64,000 nucleotides of DNA from contig JAEUKH010000004.1 of the NCBI GenBank assembly GCA_016792845.1, positions 186,001-250,000 on the forward strand, written 5' to 3'. Source of the DNA: Myxococcales bacterium. Lineage in GTDB: Bacteria > Myxococcota_A > Polyangia > Polyangiales > Ga0077539. Position numbers and translations under genes: made by a program. Position 1 is the stretch's first letter. Each line of letters opens with the position of its first letter. The notes below the pieces were generated by a model. That model worked only from the letters and a program-made list of their open reading frames with translations, was not told the origin of the DNA and did no database searches. Shown here piece after piece: positions 57,410-64,000 of this stretch.

Positions 57410-60400
57410 GTGAACACCCGAAGCGCCTTCTGGGGTCTGTTGGTTCGGCTCGTCGTGCCGGTCAGCGTCGCGGCGGCGTGCGCCGAAGAGCGCGCGGCGA
57501 TCAGCCAGGTTCAGCCTGACTTCCTCGACAAGGTTGACTTCATCCCGGTCGAGTACGGGCGCCTCGCGGCGGGGCTGAGCCCCGAGCGCATCGTGAGCGA
57601 AGACCTGCGCCGGGAGCCCGTGTTCTTTACGCAGACGACGCTCATCGCGAAGCCGCCGTCGACGGGCTTCGTGGGGCTCACCTCGTACTCTGAGCTCCAG
57701 AAGATCCGCTGGGAGGTCACCGAGAACGTGCTCCTTGCGCGCACGGCCTACGAGGTGATCCGAGGCGCTCCGGGGGCGAGCGCCGGGGTCGGAGAGAGCC
57801 CGCGGGTGGGCGAGATCGTGGCGGCCTTCGCCATTCGGAGCCACTTCGACATCCGCCGCGAGTACAACAGCACCACCGGCGAAGAGGCCAACGTGGTGGT
57901 CGAGAACGCCACCGATCGGCCCTGGTACCAGCGTCGGTACATGCGGGTCGACTGGTCGCGAAACCTCGTCGACGGGTACAACTCGGTGCTCGCCTACGAG
58001 CGCTGGGAGGGCCGCATCCGCGCCGAGCCGGTGCCCGTCCAGGTGAACAGCCCGAGCGACCCCAATGCGCCGGTGTTCGAGCGGGCGGTGGTCAATGGGC
58101 AGCGGGTCTTGCGCTACTTCGATGTGGTCAACCGCGCGATCTTGCACCCCGAAGAGGTGAGCCTCGGGGCCGAGCTCCCGAACGTGCCGGTGTGCGCGCT
58201 CGGCACCGGCGAGACCGCGTGCAACCCGGCCGAGGTGACCTTCAGGCTCTCGTTTTTGCGCGCAGAGTTAGGCCGAGACTATGAGCCCGCGAGCCTGTCT
58301 CCGCCGCTCGACGGCCAGGCTGCGCCGACCCCAAACCTCGACATGGATCGCTTCGGCTTCTTCGACGTGCTGCGCCTCGGGTTCGACCCGCAGCGCGCCG
58401 CGGTGCTCGACACCCAGCGCGTTCACTACGCCGCGCGGCACAACCTCTGGGTGCATCACCACCTCCCGGCCTACGGAGCGCCGAGCGCGCGACCCTGCAA
58501 CGCCGACGCGGCCTGCGCCGAGGGCGAGGTCTGCCAGATCGACGACACGCCCGCGTCGGCCACCGCCCGCGGCCGCTGCGCGCCCCTCGCGGCGCAACAT
58601 CTCGACGGCGATCCGGCGTGCGAGACCGACGGAGAGTGTCAGCAGCGGCTCGCGTCGACGGCCTATTGTGACCGCGGCACCCGCACCTGCGCCGACCGTT
58701 ATGTGCGCTGCGAGGCCGACGCCGCCTGCGCCAGCGTGCACCCGCGCGCGACCTGCGACCGCGTGGTGGCGCGCACCCGGCACGACAACCGCGGGCTCTG
58801 CCTCCTGCCCTTCGCGCAGCGGCAGGTGAGACCCATCGTCTACCACGAGAGCCCGAACTACCCCGACGCGATGCAGCCCGTCACCGAGACCGTCGTCTCA
58901 GAGTGGAACGCCGTCTTCGCCCACGCCGTTCAGACCGCGCGACGCCACGAGTGCGAGCTCCGCCAGGGCGTCGACCCTGCCGCCGTTCGCGACGCCGACA
59001 ACCCGTGTCTGACCCCCGCGGTGCTCGGCACCGACCCGGCCCTCGGCGCCGACGCCGCCCACGTCTTTGTGGGCTGCCACGCGCCGGTGTGGGGCGTCGA
59101 CCCGCAGCGCCCCGGGGCCCGCCCGCGTGAGGCCGTCGAGGCAGCCCACCGCGCGGGGTGGGATCTCGCCGCCTGCGGGCCCCAAGGCACCGTGGCCCGT
59201 GTGGGCGACCTCCGCTACAACATGATCGCGTCGATCACCGACCAAGACGCTCAGGGGTACTGGGGCCTCGCGAACATCGCCGCAGACCCCGAGACCGGCG
59301 AGATGATCGCGGGGCGCGGCGCGGTGTGGCAGAACATCACCGACAGCTACGCGGCCTACCTCACCGACCTCGTTCGGTTGCTGGTCGGCGACATTTCGAT
59401 CAACAACTTCGCGCAGGGCCAGGCCGTGCTGACCTCGATGCGGCAGCTCGGCGCCGGGCATCGGGCGAGCGACGAGGCCCTCGATGCGCCCCTCCGCAGC
59501 CCTGGTGCGCTTCAGAACCTCGCGGCGGCGGCGGCTCCCGCGCTCGATCGGATGCGCCTCGAAGGCGGCGGCTGGCTGCGCCCAGGAGCGGGCGCTCAGC
59601 TCGTCGGGCGACGCGGCGAAGAACCCGGCGCGCTGGCCCGCGCCACCCAACGCATCGCGCAGAGCACGGTGCTCGGAGACGGCTCGAACCGCGCGGCGTC
59701 GCGGCGGGCGCGGCTGAGAGGCACCGAGATCGAGACGGCGCTCACCGCGGGGCCGCAGGTGATGCTTGCGCCCACGGCGCGGCAAGACCCGTCGGCACGG
59801 CTCCCGCGGACGGTTGACGTGGCCTCGCCCCTTCGGCAGCAAGACAGCGCCCATCGAAGGGTGATCGCGCGGATGCGTTCACGGCTGAGCGCGTGGCAGT
59901 GCAATCACGAAGCGGCCTTCGACGACGAGGTGCTCGCGGGCCTCGCTTTGCGCATCGCGAGCGGCGCGCCCCTCGACCCCGCCAACCCCGCCGACGCCCC
60001 CTCAGCCTTCGGCCGCGTGTGGAACTTTCGCGGCAGCGACGGCCGCATCGACTACGCGGTGGTTCAACAGTACGCCGCGCAGTTTGTTCACCACGGCGTG
60101 CTCGCCCACGAGATCGGTCACTCGATCGGTCAGCGTCACAACTTCACCGCCAGCGCCGACGCGCTCAATTACCACGACGCCTACTGGGACGTGCGCGGGC
60201 GCGGCCACCCGAGCGGCCTCGCGCCGCGGTGGCGCTACCTCGCAGACCCCCAAGACGGCCGCGCGTACAGCGAAGAAGAGATCGCGGGCCGCGTCGACGA
60301 GTACGCCTACGCGTCGGTGATGGATTACAAAAGTCTCAACGAAGACGCCCACGGCCTCGGGCGCTACGACCGGGCCTTCGTGTTGAACGGGTACGTCAAC

Positions 60401-62026
60401 ATGCTCGAAGCCTTTCGACGTGTGGCCGACCGCGACGGCGCCCTCTGGTACAGCGTCAACACCCAGGGCACGGGGCTCTCGACGCCGCTCGACCTCCGCG
60501 CCTGGGCCGAGGGCGGCGCGCCCGAAGGCATGCACTACACGCAGATCCCGCAGCTCTTTGGGCGCCGCAGCGACGGCACGCCCGATGTGCGCGACGACAA
60601 CCGCTTCGCGGTCTTCCATGACGAGACCCGGCGCGAATCGCTGCCCGCCTGGGGCGACCCGGGCATCACCAACGTGACCCGCTCGGGGCATGTGCTCGTG
60701 CCGTATCGCTTCGACAGCGATGAGCGCGCGGGCCTCGTGTGGCAGGTCCAGCGCAACGACGCCGGGGCCGACGCGTACGAGTCGCTGCGCTACGTCGCGG
60801 CGCGCTGGCTCGACTACTATTTCGCCAACAGCTTCGGCCGCTACCGCTCGGGCTTTAGCACCGAGGAGTACGTCAACCGCATGTGGGGCCGTTACGTCGA
60901 GCCGCTGCGCCAGAGCGCGCAGACCCTCGCCTTCGACCTCGTGACCTTTCAAGACTTCCTCGGCGCGAGCGACGGCTGGGCGCGCTACCGCGACAACCCC
61001 GAGGCCCTCGGCGGCTTCGTCAATCAGGCCGCCATGAGCGTGGTGGCCGACGCCATGATGACCATGGTGGCGATGCCCGAAATCGGCGCCCACCGGGTCG
61101 TCACCCGGGTCGACGCCCAGCGCCTCGCCACGCTCAACCTTGAGAACAACCTCGGCTTCGCGGTGCCCATCAACCTCGGCCGCGCCTTCGAGAGCGACTG
61201 GCGAAACGACGCGGGCTTCTTCTGGTACGAGCAGCTCAACCGCGCGGGCTCGTACTACGACAAGGTGCTGAGCCTCGACGCCTTCAGCGACCCCGAGCTG
61301 TTGCTCCTCCAGCGCGACACGCCCGCCGACCTGAGGCTCTTTCAGCTGTCGTTTTACACGATGTATCCGGCCCAGACGCTGCGCTGGTTCGGGGCCATGA
61401 TGAGCGAAGATTTCAACGACTACGCGCCGGTGATCGAGACCGTCGGCACGCGGCCCATCACCCGGCCGCACCTCGCGACGCTGAACCTCCCGCCCGGGGT
61501 CGGCCCGGGTCGTTCGGGGCGCGTCGTCGACGGCACCCACGTCGCCCTCGACCCGCAGACCGGCTTCACCGTGCAGCTTCGGGCCGCGGCGATGGGGATG
61601 GCGAACTTTCCGGCCACCTTCGATCAGCGGTTCATGGAGTATGCTCGCCTCTGGGTCGATGGCAGCGTCGAGGCCATCGCGACCGAGGCGCCCGCGCGTG
61701 ACACCGTCAGCTTCGTCGACCCGTGGTCGCGGGTTACCTGGCGCGCGCTGCATTTCGGCACCGAAGCGGGCGAAGCGGGCCGCGACGTGGGCGCCTCGGC
61801 GCAGCTTCACCCCGCCACCGGGCAGAGCGCCAACGAGGCCGGCATCGGCGCGCGGATGCTCCTCCATGTGCGCGACCTCGAAGCCGTGAGGCAGGCCGCG
61901 CTCGCGGCGAACGACGCACCCAGGGCCGCCCTCGTCGAGGCCCAGGAGCGCCGCTACCTCGACGTGATGAACCTCGTCCGCAGGCTCACCGCGCAGCTCG
62001 GCACGGGCACCGACACCGACCGCTGA
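57410..62026 (+). CDS. Very large metzincin-like zinc metalloprotease lipoprotein
   Basis: 1538 residues. GTG 57410, with GGAG upstream, begins a lipoprotein signal ending VSVAAAC. The catalytic zinc motif HEIGHSIGQRH (HExxHxxGxxH, about residue 900) is followed about 70 residues later by a Met-turn-like SVMDY, the combination that defines metzincins. A Cys-rich module (about 360-480, with repeated C-x6-C pairs) precedes it. Several stretches such as YNMIASITDQDAQGYWGLANIA and GQRHNFTASADALNYHD resemble long M66/M12-type proteins. Likely a surface protease. The frame reaches 57332 but without a signal. The next gene, convergent, encodes a Cys-rich lipoprotein. Confidence 0.8.
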   Translation: MNTRSAFWGLLVRLVVPVSVAAACAEERAAISQVQPDFLDKVDFIPVEYGRLAAGLSPERIVSEDLRREPVFFTQTTLIAKPPSTGFVGLTSYSELQKIRWEVTENVLLARTAYEVIRGAPGASAGVGESPRVGEIVAAFAIRSHFDIRREYNSTTGEEANVVVENATDRPWYQRRYMRVDWSRNLVDGYNSVLAYERWEGRIRAEPVPVQVNSPSDPNAPVFERAVVNGQRVLRYFDVVNRAILHPEEVSLGAELPNVPVCALGTGETACNPAEVTFRLSFLRAELGRDYEPASLSPPLDGQAAPTPNLDMDRFGFFDVLRLGFDPQRAAVLDTQRVHYAARHNLWVHHHLPAYGAPSARPCNADAACAEGEVCQIDDTPASATARGRCAPLAAQHLDGDPACETDGECQQRLASTAYCDRGTRTCADRYVRCEADAACASVHPRATCDRVVARTRHDNRGLCLLPFAQRQVRPIVYHESPNYPDAMQPVTETVVSEWNAVFAHAVQTARRHECELRQGVDPAAVRDADNPCLTPAVLGTDPALGADAAHVFVGCHAPVWGVDPQRPGARPREAVEAAHRAGWDLAACGPQGTVARVGDLRYNMIASITDQDAQGYWGLANIAADPETGEMIAGRGAVWQNITDSYAAYLTDLVRLLVGDISINNFAQGQAVLTSMRQLGAGHRASDEALDAPLRSPGALQNLAAAAAPALDRMRLEGGGWLRPGAGAQLVGRRGEEPGALARATQRIAQSTVLGDGSNRAASRRARLRGTEIETALTAGPQVMLAPTARQDPSARLPRTVDVASPLRQQDSAHRRVIARMRSRLSAWQCNHEAAFDDEVLAGLALRIASGAPLDPANPADAPSAFGRVWNFRGSDGRIDYAVVQQYAAQFVHHGVLAHEIGHSIGQRHNFTASADALNYHDAYWDVRGRGHPSGLAPRWRYLADPQDGRAYSEEEIAGRVDEYAYASVMDYKSLNEDAHGLGRYDRAFVLNGYVNMLEAFRRVADRDGALWYSVNTQGTGLSTPLDLRAWAEGGAPEGMHYTQIPQLFGRRSDGTPDVRDDNRFAVFHDETRRESLPAWGDPGITNVTRSGHVLVPYRFDSDERAGLVWQVQRNDAGADAYESLRYVAARWLDYYFANSFGRYRSGFSTEEYVNRMWGRYVEPLRQSAQTLAFDLVTFQDFLGASDGWARYRDNPEALGGFVNQAAMSVVADAMMTMVAMPEIGAHRVVTRVDAQRLATLNLENNLGFAVPINLGRAFESDWRNDAGFFWYEQLNRAGSYYDKVLSLDAFSDPELLLLQRDTPADLRLFQLSFYTMYPAQTLRWFGAMMSEDFNDYAPVIETVGTRPITRPHLATLNLPPGVGPGRSGRVVDGTHVALDPQTGFTVQLRAAAMGMANFPATFDQRFMEYARLWVDGSVEAIATEAPARDTVSFVDPWSRVTWRALHFGTEAGEAGRDVGASAQLHPATGQSANEAGIGARMLLHVRDLEAVRQAALAANDAPRAALVEAQERRYLDVMNLVRRLTAQLGTGTDTDR

Positions 62027-62044
62027 ACCCGCCTCACCGACGGC

Positions 62045-62959
62045 TCAGGGCGCGTAGTCGCAGTACCCGCCGCCCGCGCCGTCGGGGATGCACTGCAAGG
62101 GCGCCGTGCAGTCGGTGCGCGCCGTGCACGATTTGTAGAGGCACACCCCGATGTTGTCGGCGCGCTCGCCGCCGTCGTCGAGGGCGACCTCGGGCGCGAT
62201 GGCCGTCGGCGTGTCGGGGCACTGGGTCGTGACCGCGAGGTTGATGAGGCTGCCGCAGAGGCCCTGGGTCGCGCCGTCGCCCACCTGGTAGCACTCGCCG
62301 CGGCACTGAACGTTGTTGCCCTCGGCGTCGACCCTGCTCGGGTCGCAAGGCTCGCCGTCTGCGATGCGGGCGCTCACCGCGGCGCTGCCGCAGAGGCCAG
62401 TTCGGGTGTTGCAGACCATCCCCGCGCAGTCGGCGTCGGTCGAGCAGAACTGGTCGCACCCCGTCGCGTCAGGCTCGCCCGTCTCGTGGGTGTACCACCA
62501 GCCCGTGCAGACCTGACCGCCGCGACAGGCGCTCGGCGTGCCCGCACGGGCCGTCGGCGTACAGGTGCGGGTGCAGAACGCGAAGCCGTCTTCGCCGTCG
62601 CCGAAGCTGAGGCAGGTGCCGTTGTTGCCGCCGCACTGCGACGCCTCGCGGCTCGGCGTCGGGTCGTCGTTGCAGTCGGCCGAGCAGAAGCCCCCAGGGA
62701 GCTCGGTGTCGCAGGTCAGGTCGCCGCCGCACTGGTCGTCGCGGGTGCACGCGTTGCCCGCGTTGGTGGGCCCGAGGTCACCCGAGACGCCCGCGTCACG
62801 GCCCGCGTCGCGGCCCGCATCGCGGCCCGCATCGGCCGCGTCGGCGCTGGTGTTGGTGGCGCCCGCGTCGCCCGTGGCGTTCGACGACCCTGAGCTGCCG
62901 CAGGCCATGGTGAGAAGCACCACGGCGGTTAAAATGGGTGAACGCGTCTGCATGCGCAT
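62045..62959 (-). CDS. Cys-rich Asp-Ala-Gly-repeat lipoprotein
   Basis: 304 residues. ATG 62959 with GAGG upstream gives a signal (SPILTAVVLLTMAC) with lipobox Cys. Then comes a repeat region DAADAGRDAGRDAGRDAG encoded by tandem 12-base units, and a Cys-rich body with about 24 Cys in patterns such as CTRDDQCGGDLTCD, CSADCNDD and CSTDADCAGMVCNTRTGLC, suggesting many disulfides. This architecture is typical of myxobacterial cell-surface lipoproteins. It is convergent with the metalloprotease gene; a functional link is speculative. Confidence 0.75.
   Translation of the reverse strand: MRMQTRSPILTAVVLLTMACGSSGSSNATGDAGATNTSADAADAGRDAGRDAGRDAGVSGDLGPTNAGNACTRDDQCGGDLTCDTELPGGFCSADCNDDPTPSREASQCGGNNGTCLSFGDGEDGFAFCTRTCTPTARAGTPSACRGGQVCTGWWYTHETGEPDATGCDQFCSTDADCAGMVCNTRTGLCGSAAVSARIADGEPCDPSRVDAEGNNVQCRGECYQVGDGATQGLCGSLINLAVTTQCPDTPTAIAPEVALDDGGERADNIGVCLYKSCTARTDCTAPLQCIPDGAGGGYCDYAP
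62790..62837. repeat. Four tandem 12-bp units coding for the DAG repeat
   Basis: Units of the form CCCGCGTCGCGG with few changes, on the minus strand reading Arg-Asp-Ala-Gly. Such coding repeats can change copy number by slippage. Confidence 0.75.
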
Positions 62960-63100
62960 CGTCCTCGTGCCGGGGCGCTGAGGGGCACCGCGCGTGCGCC
63001 GTCCGGCGCGGCGACGCTACACGATCGGGCCCGCCCGGCGAAGCCTCACCGTGCGCAAAATGCCGAGACATTTCGCACCCGTTCTGGCGAAGGCGCGGGG

Positions 63101-63895
63101 CTACGACCCGGGGGCCGCGCGCAAGGCCACGCGAAGCGCCTTCCAGCAACCGGCCGCCACGGTCTCTGTGTCGCGGGCCTCGCAGTGCGGCCTCACCACC
63201 ACGCTCACAGCGGCCGCCGAGAGCCCCGTGACGCTCGCCGAGGGCGCGGGCTTTGCGAGCACGCCCTCGACCCGCGCGACCGCAGCCACGAGGGTCGCGA
63301 GGGTGGCGTCGAGGTCGCCGTCGATGGGCAAGGTCAGCGCGAGGTCGAGGCGCTTGCAGCGGTTGGCCGAGTGGTTGGTGATGTTGTCTGAGAAGAGCTT
63401 GTTGTTGCCAATGAAGACCCGCGCATTCTCGGGGGTGTTGAGCGACGTGACGAAGATGCCGATCTCTTGCACGGTGCCCGTGATGCCCGCGGCGGTGACG
63501 AGGTCGCCGATGGCAAATGGGCGCAAGAACACGAGAAAAATGCCCGCGGCGAAGTTCTTGAGGAGCTCGCCCCAGGCGGTGCCGATGGCGAGCCCCGCGC
63601 CGGCCAGGAGGGCCGCGACGCTGGCCGTCTCGAAGCCGAGAAAGCCGATGATGCCGAGGAAGAGGCCCCCCGAGAGGGCCGTCTCGGCCGCAGAGACGGC
63701 GTAGCGCTGAACCGTCGGGTCGACCCCGCGGAGGGTCAGGCCGCCCGCGAGGAGCTCGCGGAGACGACGGATCACCCAACGCCCCGCGAGCCACATCGCG
63801 ACCGCCGCGAGGAGCCGCAGCCCGACCGTGGCCAGAAGCGGCAGAATGGTGTGAAATGTCAGGGTCTTGAGCTGTTCGAGGAGCCGCGTAAACAT
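63101..63895 (-). CDS. mscS: Small-conductance mechanosensitive channel (MscS family)
   Basis: 264 residues. The N-terminal part has helices TM1 (about 13-33) and TM2, followed by the pore helix TM3 ALLAGAGLAIGTAWGELLKNFAAGIFLVFLRPFAIGDLV, which contains the Ala/Gly-rich packing surface, and the beta domain VTAAGITGTVQEIGIFVTSLNTPENARVFIGNNKLF and a C-terminal alpha/beta domain. This is the standard MscS order. Protects against hypo-osmotic shock. The start ATG 63895 is followed upstream by 105 bases to the window end with no other gene visible. Confidence 0.9.
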   Translation of the reverse strand: MFTRLLEQLKTLTFHTILPLLATVGLRLLAAVAMWLAGRWVIRRLRELLAGGLTLRGVDPTVQRYAVSAAETALSGGLFLGIIGFLGFETASVAALLAGAGLAIGTAWGELLKNFAAGIFLVFLRPFAIGDLVTAAGITGTVQEIGIFVTSLNTPENARVFIGNNKLFSDNITNHSANRCKRLDLALTLPIDGDLDATLATLVAAVARVEGVLAKPAPSASVTGLSAAAVSVVVRPHCEARDTETVAAGCWKALRVALRAAPGS

Positions 63896-64000
63896 GGAAT
63901 CGCCAGGGCCTCTCTCTTAGCCGTCGACAGAACGGCTGGGGAGCCCCAAAACCTCGGCCCGGTGTCGCCACCGAGGCACTGACCAAGCGCGGCCAAATGC

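Noticed and set aside
61698..61713. Single matS-like string in the metalloprotease gene
   Set aside because: One loose match with GC-rich flanks fits chance and ordinary codon use; not part of the AT-rich family.
62790..62837. Mobile-element or satellite origin of the 12-bp repeats
   Set aside because: They encode the Asp-Ala-Gly linker in frame, a known feature of such lipoproteins, and are better explained as coding repeats.

Overview
The window is extremely GC-rich and densely packed. Most codons end in G or C, so nearly every real gene is shadowed by long open frames on the other strand. The gene content points to a Gram-negative bacterium of the former Deltaproteobacteria, most likely Myxococcota. 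The signs are a TamB plus Omp85-type pair, many lipoproteins with Asp-Ala-Gly ('DAG') linkers or Cys-rich modules, a type IV pilin-like protein, a tig-clpP-clpX-lon block, and a cdaA-cdaR-glmM operon next to ftsH and folP. This assignment is inference from gene content. I see no rRNA, prophage, insertion sequence or CRISPR array. One tRNA gene (Val, anticodon TAC) is present.

Layout. 1-7.1 kb: a plus-strand operon with overlapping ends: degenerate TilS-like gene, ftsH, folP, cdaA, cdaR (YbbR), glmM. It joins membrane proteolysis, folate synthesis, c-di-AMP synthesis and cell-wall precursor synthesis. 7.2-15.4 kb: an SGNH-hydrolase lipoprotein converging on tamB and a TamA/BamA-like gene. 15.4-19.0 kb: a Rieske protein, a cytochrome b fused to a di-haem cytochrome c, and an alpha/beta-hydrolase-like exported protein. 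19.2-25.5 kb: tig, clpP, clpX, lon, tRNA-Val. 25.6-30.8 kb: small accessory genes (helical hypothetical proteins, pilin, TrmH, VOC protein, SH3-domain protein).

30.9-36.9 kb: a PQQ-type set (pqqC, pqqD, pqqE) with no visible pqqA or pqqB, mixed with a beta-propeller-like protein and several unknowns. 36.9-47.6 kb: a long minus-strand run, purQ-purL-orf-HEAT-repeat protein-U32/RlhA-like protein-propeller, with overlaps or short gaps. 47.7-64 kb: lipoproteins, a MATE transporter, map, an AraC-HAD pair, a methyltransferase, a 1538-residue metzincin-like lipoprotein, a Cys-rich DAG lipoprotein and a MscS channel.

The most unusual signal is a family of ten AT-rich inverted repeats, TTGACA-N(1 or 3)-TGTCAA. 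By my reading they occur only between 32.9 and 50.3 kb. Most lie inside coding sequences, where they force rare codons. Their half-sites are nearly invariant and there are two spacer classes. They look like binding sites of an unidentified dimeric DNA-binding protein, and one class resembles the matS site of MatP in form.
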